Below, one piece after another: positions 1 through 13,360 of a stretch of 64,000 nt of DNA. Numbering within the stretch: the stretch's first letter is position 1; each line of letters begins with the position of its first letter. The stretch comes from Spirochaeta lutea (lineage in GTDB: Bacteria > Spirochaetota > Spirochaetia > DSM-27196 > Salinispiraceae), in assembly GCF_000758165.1 (NCBI RefSeq), contig NZ_JNUP01000065.1:271359-335358 (forward strand). The letters are read 5' to 3'. A program made the translations under genes and the position numbers. The notes below the pieces were generated by a model. It ran no database searches. It saw nothing but the letters and a program-made list of their open reading frames with translations, and was not told where the DNA came from.

Positions 1-2134
1 AGCCCAGGGCAGGAAGGGTGATTTTCTTAAAGGCCAGAAGACTGCGGGCAGGCCGGGGAAGGCTGCTCTCCGGATCCTCCAGATAGAGCTGTAGAGTGGG
101 TTTTCCCGGCAGATCCCCGGTATTGGTAAGGGTAACCTGGGCGTCCCAGCGGTCTTCATCCGGGTTATCCACATCAGGCCGCTGCTTAATCTGGACATCT
201 CCCAGTTCGACGGTGGTGTAGCTCAAGCCGAAGCCGAAGGGGAAGGCCGGGGTAGCATCCGCCGCATCCAGGGGCAGGGGCTCGGAACCCGCCGAGGTAT
301 TCCAGCCTGCGAAGGCCCGGTACCCTACCATCTGCCCCTCCTTATAGGGCATGGACCAGGGTTGCCGCTTGGTAACCTTGCCTTGATCCAGGAATACCCG
401 GCGCAGGGCTATGGATCCTGGATTGTCTACGTAGTAGTGATTCGAGGGCAGGTCGTCCCAACGGCTGATCATGGTAAAGGGGAGTTTTCCGGAGAAGGTA
501 TCCCGTCTGGATAGGAGCCGGGACAGAGCCTCGGGGCCTTCCTGACCGGGGTATCCCGCCCAGACAAGCCAGTCTACCTGGTGCAGCCAGCTGCGGGTTT
601 CTACTCCCCCGCCGGTAAACAGGACCACTCCCAGCTTGAATCCTTGGCTGGCGCGGCGGTTCATGAGTTTTCCGAGGACCAGGAGCTGGTCTTTGGGAAG
701 CTGCCAGTCCCGGTCGTAGGCCTCGGACTGGCGGTCCTCGTCGAAGCCGCCGAGGAAGATGACGGTGTCCTCGGGTCCCAGCTCCTTCATGAACGACCGT
801 TGATGGTCCCAGGAGAGAATCTCCGCTCCGGAACCGAGATCCTTTGCCAGTTCCGAGGCGAAGACCTGGGTATGCGCAGGGCTGCGGACCAGGCATGATC
901 CACCCCCTCCCCGGGGGAATTTTTCCTGGAAGGGGCCGGCGAGCATGATCCGCATGGTCCGGTCTTCCGGGGGTGTTAGGGGAAGGGGCGGGAGCTCCCG
1001 GGGGGTGGTTTGAGGACCAGCCGGGGAGTCGTCAACCCCGGAGGCGGGGGTGGCGATGGCAGTAGAATCACCATTTTTTAATAGTACGATGCCCTCCAGG
1101 GCGATAGCCAGAGCTGCTTCCCGGTGGTCGGGGTCGCCGATGGGGATGGGCTCCCGGGGAATGACGGGGTTATCATAGGCTCCCATCCGGAAGAAGACGG
1201 TTAGAACCCGACAAACCATGGTGCGTAGCTGCTCCTCCCGGATCTCCCCGGCTTCCAGGGCTTGAAGGATGCGTTCCCGGGAAAACCAATCCGCCTTGGG
1301 CATTTCCAGATCCAGGCCCGCTTGGACCGGACCGGCGGTGTCGTAGAGGCTCAGCCAGTCGGACATGACAAAACCATCGAATCCCCATTCCTCCCGGAGG
1401 ATTTCCGTGATCAGTTCCCGGTGTGCGCTGGCAAAGATGCCGTTCACCGGGTTGTAGGCGGTCATGACTGAGCCGACTTTCGCCCGGCGGACAGCCCGTT
1501 CAAAGGCGGGAAGGTAGATTTCCCGGAGGGTCCGGGGATCCACATCGGAGCTGGCACGGTGGCGGTCGTAGTCGGAATTGTTGGCGGCGAAGTGTTTAAT
1601 TGTGCAGATTGCCCCCGCCTTTTGGGCTGCCTTGATGTACTCCTCGGCGAGTATGCCTGCCAATAAGGGGTCTTCGCCCATATACTCGAAGTTGCGGCCG
1701 CCGGTGGGGTTCCGGTAGATGTTCACCCCCGGTCCAAGGATGACATAGGCTCCTCGGGTCCGGGTTTCCTCCCCCACGGTTCTCCCGTAGTTTCCCGCCA
1801 GGGCCGGGTTCCAGGAGGCTGCCAGATTCAGGGGTGAGGGCATGGAGGTGCAGGGCCCGAATATCCGGGGGCCGCTGGTTGCATCGGTGAACCAGATCGA
1901 GGGTAATCCGGCCTTGGGGATGGCTGGGAAGGCCATACTCTTATATCCTCCCAGGCAGCTAATTACCTCATCCAAGGACAGGGCGTCTACAATCCTCTGG
2001 GCCCGCTGGTCCGGCTCAAGTTCCGGGTCGGGACCGGGGCCCTGGTAATCGGCATCATCGGGACATTCCACGGTCATACTGAAAGGGCCGTTCATCAGGC
2101 CCTGAAAAAATCTTCGTTTAAGTTGATCCATCAT
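1..2134 (-). CDS. Glycoside hydrolase family 3 beta-glucosidase, C-terminus cut off by the window edge
   Basis: Hydrolyses terminal beta-linked sugars from oligosaccharides, probably in the cytoplasm since no signal peptide is visible. The frame stays open from the start near 2134 (two adjacent ATG codons, 2134 and 2131) to base 1. The N-terminal GH3 barrel carries the KHFAANN substrate-binding motif and a VMSDW motif near residue 259, whose Asp is the family nucleophile. The GH3 C-terminal domain follows, and the last visible residues (FKKITLPALG) look like the start of the fibronectin III-like tail. A linker around 1020-1075 reads NGDSTAIATPASG and contains a copy of the dispersed GGTGATT repeat. 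Exact sugar specificity cannot be read from the sequence. Confidence 0.9.
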   Translation of the reverse strand, partial: MMDQLKRRFFQGLMNGPFSMTVECPDDADYQGPGPDPELEPDQRAQRIVDALSLDEVISCLGGYKSMAFPAIPKAGLPSIWFTDATSGPRIFGPCTSMPSPLNLAASWNPALAGNYGRTVGEETRTRGAYVILGPGVNIYRNPTGGRNFEYMGEDPLLAGILAEEYIKAAQKAGAICTIKHFAANNSDYDRHRASSDVDPRTLREIYLPAFERAVRRAKVGSVMTAYNPVNGIFASAHRELITEILREEWGFDGFVMSDWLSLYDTAGPVQAGLDLEMPKADWFSRERILQALEAGEIREEQLRTMVCRVLTVFFRMGAYDNPVIPREPIPIGDPDHREAALAIALEGIVLLKNGDSTAIATPASGVDDSPAGPQTTPRELPPLPLTPPEDRTMRIMLAGPFQEKFPRGGGGSCLVRSPAHTQVFASELAKDLGSGAEILSWDHQRSFMKELGPEDTVIFLGGFDEDRQSEAYDRDWQLPKDQLLVLGKLMNRRASQGFKLGVVLFTGGGVETRSWLHQVDWLVWAGYPGQEGPEALSRLLSRRDTFSGKLPFTMISRWDDLPSNHYYVDNPGSIALRRVFLDQGKVTKRQPWSMPYKEGQMVGYRAFAGWNTSAGSEPLPLDAADATPAFPFGFGLSYTTVELGDVQIKQRPDVDNPDEDRWDAQVTLTNTGDLPGKPTLQLYLEDPESSLPRPARSLLAFKKITLPALG

Positions 2135-2170
2135 AATCCCAAGGGTACCATTGCTTTGTCCGGTCTGCAC

Positions 2171-2206
2171 TAAAAAAAATCCCGTCCCCCAAAAGGGGAA
2201 CGGGAT
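2171..2206 (-). terminator. Rho-independent terminator of nifJ
   Basis: On the minus strand an ATCCCGTTCCCC / GGGGGACGGGAT hairpin is followed by eight T residues. It lies 29 bases past the nifJ stop codon and before the GH3 gene. Confidence 0.9.
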
Positions 2207-2234
2207 CCGTTGTGTTCTTGGCAGTGAGTACTGC

Positions 2235-5819
<3,585 letters not shown>

Positions 5820-5884
5820 AGTGATCCTCTTATCTAATGGATTTTGGTTTCTCGTAAAGAGCCTTACGTGGTACGTTTTCCTTC

Positions 5885-5913
5885 ACTATATACCCCAGAC
5901 CGGGGTAATGCAA
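5885..5913 (-). promoter_or_regulatory. nifJ promoter with a palindrome between -35 and -10
   Basis: Minus-strand TTGCAT (5908-5913), a 17-base spacer and TATAGT (5885-5890). The spacer is itself an inverted repeat, TACCCC-N5-GGGGTA (5891-5907), well placed for a repressor or a MerR-type activator. The regulator is unknown. About 65 bases separate the -10 from the start codon. Confidence 0.75.
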
Positions 5914-6180
5914 GGTTATTTGAGATGAGTATGCGTTTTAATGCAAATATGAGTAAGTTAATATGATTTATTTCACAATAAATCAACTGGATTTCCAGGG
6001 TAGATTATAGGGCTGGGAGGCAGGTTCTGTCCAGGGAGGGGCATGTCTTTACCGAGGGTGGGGAGTTCATGAACCCTCATGGCCGGCCTTGATTTGTCCC
6101 TGGTGCGGATACTCCCTCTTTCACTTTAGACGACGTCTGAGGGGGGCTTTCCTGTGGCGAATTTCGGATAGAGCCTGCCA
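5914..6180. other. Intergenic stretch between nifJ promoter and broken lipoprotein gene
   Basis: No gene is visible. The first 80 bases are A+T-rich, unlike the surroundings, and could hold upstream activating sites for nifJ. A short perfect palindrome AGACGACGTCT sits at 6128-6138 with no run of T next to it, so I do not call it a terminator. Confidence 0.4.
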
Positions 6181-7333
6181 TCATGGGTGGTTTGCTAGTG
6201 CATTACCTATCTGAATAAAATGATACAGTGCTTTCTGACGATGGAATCCGGTTTCAAGGTTTGGATTGACTTCGCCGTGAACGGTTTGGTATAAGCAGTT
6301 TGCATAGGCATCCATCTGATTCGAATTCAGAGCAGGCCACTTACCGATAGCAGATAGATTTTCAATCTCAGACCAGACCCTGGCATTGATGCCCGGCCAT
6401 TGAAACGCATAGGGTGATCCTTGATCGGTACTCTCCTCAAGATAGGTAATGGCGTTGCTCAAATGGAATTCCAGAACAGGGTTGAACTCATGGGAAGCGG
6501 GTAGTGCCTGTTTTAAAGCAACTAATCCGCTTACGATGAATCCATGGTACCATGCCTCCTGGTTATGAGCGTTACCGAAGGAACCGTTGTCATTGCTCTG
6601 AGATATCACCGCTTCTTGGGTCATATTGACAGCTTTATCTAGATAGTCCTTGGTTTGGGTTACCCGATAGGCAAAGGATAGTCCTTCTATCACAGCCGAA
6701 TTGTAATTGACATTGTGTACCGCTGGCTTATCGAGGATCCAATTAGCTCCCCGTTCGATGAATGGTAAAAGTCCTTCATCGTGGGTGTCTAGATATACCT
6801 TCGAAAAAGCAGTGAGGGTCCTTCCATGATCATAATACAGGTGCGAAATATCATCACCCTCAAGGGTATATAAGAATCCGTTTTCAAAATATTCTGGGTG
6901 TACTGCCTTAATATCCTGTATCAATGAGCCAAATTCCGGATTGTTTGCATCAGCCGGAATACCCCAGACCCCTTGGTCTCCTTCGATAATTTGCACGCGT
7001 TTTAGGTATTCCAGGGCTTCGTCTCTTCTTGCTACATACACCCCGGGGCTTGATGGGTCGTGGGTTCCCAAGAAATGATATGCTTCAACCCTCCAACTAT
7101 ATATCTCTCAGGGCCATCTTATAACCAACCGTTGATTCACCCCAGGTTCCGTTTTTCGGACCGTCATAGAGTTCCTCACTCAAACCATGCAATGTTTCAT
7201 GGAAGTAGGTTCTTGATTCTGTAATGACGCTCTCAAATTGGTACGGTTCAAATACAACCCGGGAGTCAACGCCAAGACAAGAACTGGTTAGGATGCACAG
7301 TATTGAGAGAAGGTATATTACAAATTCTTTCAT
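6181..7333 (-). pseudogene. Lipoprotein of unknown function (alpha-helical, possibly glycosidase-like), interrupted by a frameshift
   Basis: The 5' part (7333 to the TAG at 7097) starts MKEFVIYLLSILCILTSSCLG, a lipoprotein signal peptide with lipobox Cys, after a GAGGATAT Shine-Dalgarno. It stops at ...YKMALRDI. The rest continues in another frame (EIYSWRVEAYHFLG...) to the stop at 6181. Restoring one AT pair to the GATATATAGT run near 7100 joins both parts as ...LRDIYSWRVEAYHF..., so loss of an AT unit by slippage is the simplest cause; a sequencing error is the alternative. The body, rich in W, H and aromatic repeats, resembles alpha/alpha-toroid polysaccharide enzymes, but I do not recognise a family. 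Confidence 0.7.
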
Positions 7334-7391
7334 ATTGGATATCCTCGGCATTGGTTTCCTCAGTCTTCAGCGAACAGATGGAACTAATCTG

Positions 7392-7496
7392 TAGTGCGCA
7401 AACGGTTGCAACCTTACACCTTGGCCCCACTACCCCTGGGGAGAATTCCGGAAGATTCTGCTGTATCTGGCGTAGTTTTCAGCCTTTTGCGCACTA
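7392..7496. mobile_element. MITE-like element, copy 1
   Basis: A 105-bp element bounded by TAGTGCGCAAACGGTTGCAA and an inverted counterpart ending CCTTTTGCGCACTA. It shares the internal TATCTGGCGTAGTTT with the copy at 57061. It sits between the broken lipoprotein gene and the sirtuin gene. The terminal TA on both sides would fit a TA target duplication of the IS630/mariner kind; no transposase is in the window. Confidence 0.75.
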
Positions 7497-7544
7497 AGGA
7501 ACCACTAGAACGGGAGGGAATCCCCTTCTCCGTCTTAATACAAT

Positions 7545-8333
7545 CTATACCTCGGAGGTACCCAGATTTTCCATTCCCGGGAACCCCCGGGGCAGATCCA
7601 GGGCATCTCTGAGGGCCTGACAGGCGGCCACGGCATTCAGTTCGATGTGCAGATCGGAGATTGCTGCGGTAAACGCCGAGGGCAGGGGGTTGATTTCAAT
7701 AATGCGTGCTCCGAATTTTTTGGCGATTCCGGGCAGGGCCGCTGCAGGAAAGACCTCTCCGGTGGAACCGATGACGATCATAGTATCGCAGCTCTGGGCA
7801 GCGGTCTGGCTGCTCTGGGCCGCTTCGGCAGGAATGGTCTCTCCGAAGAAGACAAAATCGGGTTTATACACCCCACCCTGGGGACTCAGGGGGGGCAGAT
7901 CGGAGAGGTCTACTGCATTGGCAGGAACCCTCTGTCCGGTTTTTGTACAGATCAGGGTCCGGGTATTTCCGTGGTACTCTGCTACGGCCCTGCTCCCCGC
8001 CCGGTGGTGCAGTTCGTCGATGTTTTGGGTGATGAGATACCTAAGCAGTCCTTGGCGCTCAAGGTCCGCCAGAAAGTAGTGGGCTTCATTGGGTTCGGCC
8101 TCAAGGAATTGGTCGTAAAAGATCTCCCGGATGACCTTCCAGCACTGCTCGGGGTGCTGGCGGAAGTAGCTTATTTCCAGAACCCGGGGATCATAGCGGT
8201 TCCAGATCCCGTCTTGTCCCCGGAAACTCGGGATGCCCGACTCAACAGATATACCTGCCCCTGTGAATGCGGTGAGATACCGGGATTCCCTGATCCACTG
8301 GGCTGCTGTGGCAATAGCGCCTCTTCCCATCAT
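7545..8333 (-). CDS. Sir2-family NAD-dependent protein deacylase lacking the usual zinc cysteines
   Basis: Sirtuins remove acetyl or other acyl groups from lysines using NAD and release nicotinamide. Seen here: the NAD motif GAGISVESGIPSFRG (residues 25-39), TQNID (102-106) and the catalytic His in EYHGN (H121). In the family a zinc ribbon with four Cys follows; here only C129 remains, and the second pair is replaced (PPLSPQGG, 147-154, where PxCxxCGG is normal). The fold motif KPDFVFFGE is kept. The gene follows the cysteine hydrolase gene by 7 bases, so both are probably one transcript. Activity with the altered zinc site is uncertain. Confidence 0.88.
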   Translation of the reverse strand: MMGRGAIATAAQWIRESRYLTAFTGAGISVESGIPSFRGQDGIWNRYDPRVLEISYFRQHPEQCWKVIREIFYDQFLEAEPNEAHYFLADLERQGLLRYLITQNIDELHHRAGSRAVAEYHGNTRTLICTKTGQRVPANAVDLSDLPPLSPQGGVYKPDFVFFGETIPAEAAQSSQTAAQSCDTMIVIGSTGEVFPAAALPGIAKKFGARIIEINPLPSAFTAAISDLHIELNAVAACQALRDALDLPRGFPGMENLGTSEV

Positions 8334-8340
8334 AGAACAG

Positions 8341-8895
8341 CTACTTTATAAGCCGGGAGATGGTCCGGAATGCCGGATCCTCGGCGGTTTCCAGGAGCTC
8401 AAACAGGATGGATTCCACACTTCCGATCCGGGCTCCCTCCTGGCGCATCCGTTCCAGGGCCTGCTGGTGATCAATGATAGAGCGTGATCCTGCGGCATCG
8501 TGAACTACCATTACCTCCATACCCAGGTTCAGGGCTTCTAGGACCGTCTGCTGGAGACAGACATGGGTTTCGATTCCTGCCACGATGAGTTGTTTTGCTC
8601 CGGTCTTCCGTATGGCCTCCCGAATTGCACCATCGGAGAGGCAGCTAAAACTGAGCTTTTCGTAGCATGGGCTGGGCGGGTTAAACCCGTTGAGGTGGGA
8701 TTGCAGGGGCAATACAGTGTGCCCCAGGCCTCGGGGATACTGCTCGGTATGCAGAACCGGCACGTCAAGAGCCTGCAACCCCTGAAGCAGGGTACTGCAC
8801 GCCTCTTCGATGCTGTCCGGGTTGCCCATGGCCGGGAGCAGCCGTTCTTGTATATCGATGATGAGTCCCAGGGAGGTTTGTTTTTCTAGTTTCAT
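8341..8895 (-). CDS. Isochorismatase-family cysteine hydrolase
   Basis: A 184-residue protein of the isochorismatase/nicotinamidase superfamily. Candidate triad: Asp in LIIDIQE (near residue 14), a Lys in the middle of the chain, and Cys in GIETHVCLQQT. It resembles YcaC-like hydrolases of uncertain substrate more than true nicotinamidase. The tight link with the downstream sirtuin makes a role in nicotinamide recycling tempting but unproven. The start is leaderless in appearance: TATACT at 8902-8907 ends six bases before the ATG, and no Shine-Dalgarno is present. Confidence 0.88.
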   Translation of the reverse strand: MKLEKQTSLGLIIDIQERLLPAMGNPDSIEEACSTLLQGLQALDVPVLHTEQYPRGLGHTVLPLQSHLNGFNPPSPCYEKLSFSCLSDGAIREAIRKTGAKQLIVAGIETHVCLQQTVLEALNLGMEVMVVHDAAGSRSIIDHQQALERMRQEGARIGSVESILFELLETAEDPAFRTISRLIK

Positions 8896-8987
8896 GCCCG
8901 AAGTATAGCGATTTCCCGGGGTTCTGTGTATGCTTACCGGGAGGTGCCCCCAAGAATCCTATGCCTCACCATCCCTAGGAGGTTTCC

Positions 8988-10481
8988 ATGTCTCAATTGT
9001 TTTTCCATCGACTGTCACAGCGCTGTCAGGAGGCTCAGACCCTGCTCTGTGTAGGTCTTGATCCCCGGGTTACCCTGGTTCCCCAAGCAGAGGTTTCCGA
9101 GGCTGTACAGCAGATTGTTGAAATGAATCGGCGTATTATTGATGCTACCAGCCCCTACGCGGCGGCATTCAAACCGAATATCGCCTTTTATGAGGCCTTC
9201 GGGATTCCGGGATTGGAGGCCCTTAAAATCACCCTAGAACTCATTCCTGAAGAGATTCCGGTAATCCTGGATGCGAAGCGTGGAGACATCGGCGCCACTG
9301 CCAGGGCCTATGCCCAGGCGGTATTTGAGGATCTGGACGTGGAGGCGGTAACCCTGAGTCCCTACATGGGCAGTGACAGTGCCGAGCCCTTTCTGGATTA
9401 TAAAGACCGGGGGGCCTTTTTCCTCTGTAAGACCTCGAACCCCGGGAGCCGGGATTTCCAGACCCTGGAGAATTGTAAGGGCACGCCCCTGTATCTCCAG
9501 GTGGCAGACCGCGTTCTGACCTGGGGGGCCGGGGAGGGACAGTGCGGCCTGGTGGTGGGAGGAAATGATATCCCGGCACTCCGGGCGGTGCGGGAACGCC
9601 ACCCCGGGGCGTGGATGTTAGCCCCGGGGATCGGGGCTCAGGGGGGAAGTATTGAGGATTGTATTCGCTGGGGAGCCGGGAAGGATGGTATGGGTATTCT
9701 TCCGGTGGTTGCCCGGGGAATAGCCCAGGCTGAGAATCCCGGAGAAACCGCGAAATGGTACCGAGACCAGTTGAATGAGGCTCGTAGGACGGTTCAGAGT
9801 CCGGGCAGTTCCCTTCAAAACCTCCAGCAGGGATCGGCGATTGAAGATTCTGAACCTACCCTGAGCGAGGATGATCACCTGCGCCGCCGGGTGCTTCGCG
9901 GACTGGTGGATAACCAGTGTTTCCGTACCGGAGAGTTTACCCTGAAAAGCGGGGAGAAAAGCCCTTTTTACATCGACCTGCGGCTCATCATGTCCAGTCC
10001 CGAGCTGTTGGCCGTCACCGCCAAGGCCTACGCGAGTCTGCTCGACCGGGCATCCCTCCGGGGGTACAGCTTTGACAGGATCGCAGGGATACCCGCCGCC
10101 GGCCTGCCCCTGGCTACGGCAGTGAGCCTGGAGACGGGGATTCCCATGATCTTCCCCCGGCTGAACGTCAAGTCCCACGGGACGGGGCGGTTTATCGAGG
10201 GGGCCTACAATGAGGGTGAACGGGTGTTGCTTCTGGATGACCTGATTACCTCGGGAAAGAGCAAGATCGAAGCCCTGGAGGTGCTGCGGCAAGCAGGGCT
10301 ACGGGTGGATCACTTGGTGGTGCTGTTGGAGCGGGGAACCCAGGGCAGGAAGGATATGCAGGCGGCCGGCATCACCCTGGAGGCCTTTGCCCATGTGAAT
10401 GAATTCTTTCCCCTCCTGGAGGATTTGGGGGTGCTCTCGGCTGAACAGCGCCGTAGCATGGAGGAGTTCGCGAACCGATAG
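8988..10481 (+). CDS. pyrFE: Bifunctional orotidine-5'-phosphate decarboxylase / orotate phosphoribosyltransferase
   Basis: Carries the last two steps of UMP synthesis in one chain: orotate plus PRPP to OMP, then decarboxylation to UMP. Residues 1 to about 270 are a type-2 OMP decarboxylase with DAKRGDIG (95-102) holding the catalytic Lys/Asp. A Ser/Gln/Glu-rich linker (about 270-300) follows, then an orotate phosphoribosyltransferase with the PRPP-binding motif VLLLDDLITSGKS (414-426). The decarboxylase-first order is the reverse of animal UMP synthase. Shine-Dalgarno TAGGAGG, five bases before ATG. No other pyrimidine gene is nearby. Confidence 0.95.
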   Translation: MSQLFFHRLSQRCQEAQTLLCVGLDPRVTLVPQAEVSEAVQQIVEMNRRIIDATSPYAAAFKPNIAFYEAFGIPGLEALKITLELIPEEIPVILDAKRGDIGATARAYAQAVFEDLDVEAVTLSPYMGSDSAEPFLDYKDRGAFFLCKTSNPGSRDFQTLENCKGTPLYLQVADRVLTWGAGEGQCGLVVGGNDIPALRAVRERHPGAWMLAPGIGAQGGSIEDCIRWGAGKDGMGILPVVARGIAQAENPGETAKWYRDQLNEARRTVQSPGSSLQNLQQGSAIEDSEPTLSEDDHLRRRVLRGLVDNQCFRTGEFTLKSGEKSPFYIDLRLIMSSPELLAVTAKAYASLLDRASLRGYSFDRIAGIPAAGLPLATAVSLETGIPMIFPRLNVKSHGTGRFIEGAYNEGERVLLLDDLITSGKSKIEALEVLRQAGLRVDHLVVLLERGTQGRKDMQAAGITLEAFAHVNEFFPLLEDLGVLSAEQRRSMEEFANR

Positions 10482-10514
10482 CCTATATTCATACAATCGG
10501 GTATACTCCGGGGT

Positions 10515-11720
10515 ATGGAGTTTCTTGCCCAAATCATGGATTTCTTGAAGCAGCCCATCCGAATAGCCGGTGTTGAACTTCCCTTTAGCATCGGCGCATT
10601 CTTTCTTGAATTTCTCCTGTTGTCCGTGCTGGTATTTCTGGCCGGGGTTGTACTCCGACGGATACTGGCGTGGGCCCTTGGCAAAAGCAGGCTCCGGGAA
10701 CAAACCCGGGATAAAACCAGCAGAACCGCCCGGCTCGTTATCAGGGTTTCAGAGTGGCTCGGCGTCTTGCTATTATTCGCCCGGATTTTGGGTGCGGAGG
10801 TTCTGGGGTTCTTCGGTACCCTAGCGGCCTTGGTAAATACCCCCTTCATATCAACCGGAGCAATGCGCATTTCCGTACTTACCCTCGTCGCTCTGGTCCC
10901 CATCGGGTGGCTCGCTGTTTGGAGCGGGAAGTGGAGCCGCTACCTCCTAGAGACCCGGGTGTTCGACCGCCTGAAGGTAAAACATAGCCAGCGGTTCAGT
11001 ATCGGGAATCTGGTACGGTATGTGGTTATGACCCTGGTTGTGCTTCTGGGACTGTCAGCGGTTGGTATCAGCTTATCCGGTTTGGCGGTTCTTTTCGGGG
11101 TCTTGGGTGTCGGGCTGGGTTTCGGACTCCAGGGGACGGTGGCTAATTTCTTTTCCGGGTTGGTAATAATCCTCTCCAGACCCATTAAGGAGGGGGATTT
11201 TATCAAGGCGACCTCGTCGGACGGCACCTACGAGGGGACTGTTACCCAAATTAAGCTCATCTATTCGGTCATTAATACAGCCTTGAATGAGACGATTATC
11301 CTTCCGAATTCCGCCATTGTGGGGAACTCGGTGCATAACTATTCCTACGATGACCCCTCCATTACCCTGTTGATACCTATCCAGGTATCGTATTCCAGCG
11401 ATATCGACCTAGCCTTAGAGGTGCTGAGGGACATCGGGGATGCCTGTCCGGTACGGAAGCCCCGCAGCGAGACCCTGGCTGCCATCGAAAGCTTCGATGA
11501 CTCAGGGATAACCTTGAAACTCCTGGTACCCCTCCGGCGGGCGGATGAAAAATATCAGGCCCGCAATACCATTCATCACCAGATTTGGCGTAGATTTAAA
11601 GATCAAGGCATTGAAATTCCATTTCCGCAGCTGGACTTACATCTAAAGGATCATATTCTGCGGGGTATTACCGTCGAGACAACGAGCTCAGAGAATAACA
11701 AAGGAGGAACCAGTACATGA
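10515..11720 (+). CDS. MscS-family mechanosensitive channel, with coupled chemoreceptor
   Basis: A 401-residue small-conductance mechanosensitive channel that would release osmolytes on membrane stretch. Several transmembrane helices precede the pore-lining helix and MscS beta domain, with the characteristic [19 protein letters not shown] stretch followed by [10 protein letters not shown]. The C-terminus is the usual alpha/beta vestibule. TATACT (10502-10507) ends seven bases before the ATG, so the mRNA may be leaderless. The stop overlaps the start of the next gene, a chemoreceptor, as ATGA. Confidence 0.92.
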   Translation: MEFLAQIMDFLKQPIRIAGVELPFSIGAFFLEFLLLSVLVFLAGVVLRRILAWALGKSRLREQTRDKTSRTARLVIRVSEWLGVLLLFARILGAEVLGFFGTLAALVNTPFISTGAMRISVLTLVALVPIGWLAVWSGKWSRYLLETRVFDRLKVKHSQRFSIGNLVRYVVMTLVVLLGLSAVGISLSGLAVLFGVLGVGLGFGLQGTVANFFSGLVIILSRPIKEGDFIKATSSDGTYEGTVTQIKLIYSVINTALNETIILPNSAIVGNSVHNYSYDDPSITLLIPIQVSYSSDIDLALEVLRDIGDACPVRKPRSETLAAIESFDDSGITLKLLVPLRRADEKYQARNTIHHQIWRRFKDQGIEIPFPQLDLHLKDHILRGITVETTSSENNKGGTST

Positions 11721-13360
11721 TACTGAAAAAGGAATTATCCCGGATATACCGGGGCAGCGACATTGAGGATAGGCTCCGAGCTCCGTCCCTGGGTACTATC
11801 GTGCTACTCTATGCCGCGGTGTACATCACTGCGGTAATCGTCCAGCTGGTGTCCGGCCGGGGGATTGATCCGGTGATGATCGGGCTTCCGCTTCTCCTGG
11901 GCCTCACCCTGCTCCCCTTAATCAGGGGGAAGTTGAATATTGCGGTTTGGGCGGCGATGATTCTGCTCTTCGGCGGCACCCTGGGAAATCAGGTGCTGCA
12001 GCTCTCCCAGGGAAGCTCCACCGAGATCCTGAGTATGGTGATCAGCGACGTTAGTCTGGTGCTGGTCGTTGCAATACTGATTAAGAATCGGAAGATCAGC
12101 TATGTTCTGTACGGCCTCATTGGGGTGTGGTTTTTAACCATGCTGCTCATCGGCCAGTTTTCCGCCGGTAGCTCCGATGTCGTATCCGGGGCAACCAACT
12201 GGCAGGAGAACGTCCAGGCCGACTATTTTAGCGCCCTGTACTCCCTGGTCCTGAACCTCGTGTTGGTGGCAACCCTCCGGAGAAACCTTGAGCTTATCAT
12301 TACCCACTCGGAGACCCAGCGGGATATGGTGAAAACCCGGGAGGAGAGCGCCCGGCGGCTCATCGAATCCACCAGTAACCAGTTTTCTCTCTATGAAGAC
12401 CTGGACAGCCACAGCGGTACGGCCGAGACTGCGGCCCGGGGCATCGAGTCCTCGGTATCGGAAATCGCCCAGCGGATTGAGGTACTCCAGCAGAGCAGCC
12501 GCCAGCTGGAAGAAGCGCTTTCCCACACCGGCAGCAGCTTCGCCAAACTCAAGAACTCAGCCCAGGACCAGATGAGCCACGTAACCCAGTCGAGTGCGGC
12601 GGTGGAACAGATGGTCGCTTCTATCGGGAGCGTCCGTACCGTAGTGGAGAATCGTCAGGAAAGCGCTGAACGGCTGCGGGGTGCTGCTCAGGAGGGCAGT
12701 CAGACCCTTAGCGCTGCCTCTGCTACCAGCAAAGACGTTATGGCATCCATCGGGAATATCAATGATATGATAGCCATCATCTCCAACATCGCCAGCCAGA
12801 CCAACCTTCTGGCGATGAACGCAGCTATCGAGGCGGCCCATGCAGGTGATGCCGGCCGGGGGTTCGCGGTAGTTGCTGATGAAATCCGCAAACTTGCCGA
12901 GTCCAGCGGCTCCAGTGCGAAAACCATCAAGGGGACCCTGAAGGAGCTTATCCAGGGGATCGAAGAATCGAACCGGGTGGTTCAAAGCTCCTCGGACTCC
13001 TTTTCCCAGATTACCGAGGATATCGAGTCGGTTATCCAGGCCCTGCAGGAGATCAATCATAGCACCCAGGAACTGGCGGCAGGAAGCAAGGAGATTCTGG
13101 AGAGTACCGGCGTGTTGAATCAGACCACGGCTTCCCTGGGCGATACCCTGAAGCAGGTGGAAGAGGACCATGGTAAAATGTCCAGGGCCAGTGAATCCAT
13201 TACCCAAGCCACCGGGCAGGTAGCCCAGGGCTCGGAGATTATCGGAACCCGGGGTCAGGAGATTCAGGGGGTGATTGACGAAATACGCCGGGTTGCCCGG
13301 ACTATGAAGCAGAAGGGAGAGGAGCTCAAGGAGGCTATCGCCGACGCCCAGCACTCCTGA
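11717..13360 (+). CDS. Methyl-accepting chemotaxis protein with a multi-helix membrane sensor
   Basis: 547 residues. About six hydrophobic helices occupy the first 190 residues with no periplasmic ligand domain, then a cytoplasmic signalling coiled coil. The hairpin tip ([20 protein letters not shown]) is the CheA/CheW contact site. No HAMP domain is obvious. The start overlaps the mscS stop by four bases and has AAAGGAGG nine bases upstream, so the two proteins are probably made together. The same six-helix layout recurs in the receptor at 60436. What it senses (membrane state, oxygen, small hydrophobic compounds) cannot be told. Confidence 0.93.
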   Translation: MILKKELSRIYRGSDIEDRLRAPSLGTIVLLYAAVYITAVIVQLVSGRGIDPVMIGLPLLLGLTLLPLIRGKLNIAVWAAMILLFGGTLGNQVLQLSQGSSTEILSMVISDVSLVLVVAILIKNRKISYVLYGLIGVWFLTMLLIGQFSAGSSDVVSGATNWQENVQADYFSALYSLVLNLVLVATLRRNLELIITHSETQRDMVKTREESARRLIESTSNQFSLYEDLDSHSGTAETAARGIESSVSEIAQRIEVLQQSSRQLEEALSHTGSSFAKLKNSAQDQMSHVTQSSAAVEQMVASIGSVRTVVENRQESAERLRGAAQEGSQTLSAASATSKDVMASIGNINDMIAIISNIASQTNLLAMNAAIEAAHAGDAGRGFAVVADEIRKLAESSGSSAKTIKGTLKELIQGIEESNRVVQSSSDSFSQITEDIESVIQALQEINHSTQELAAGSKEILESTGVLNQTTASLGDTLKQVEEDHGKMSRASESITQATGQVAQGSEIIGTRGQEIQGVIDEIRRVARTMKQKGEELKEAIADAQHS

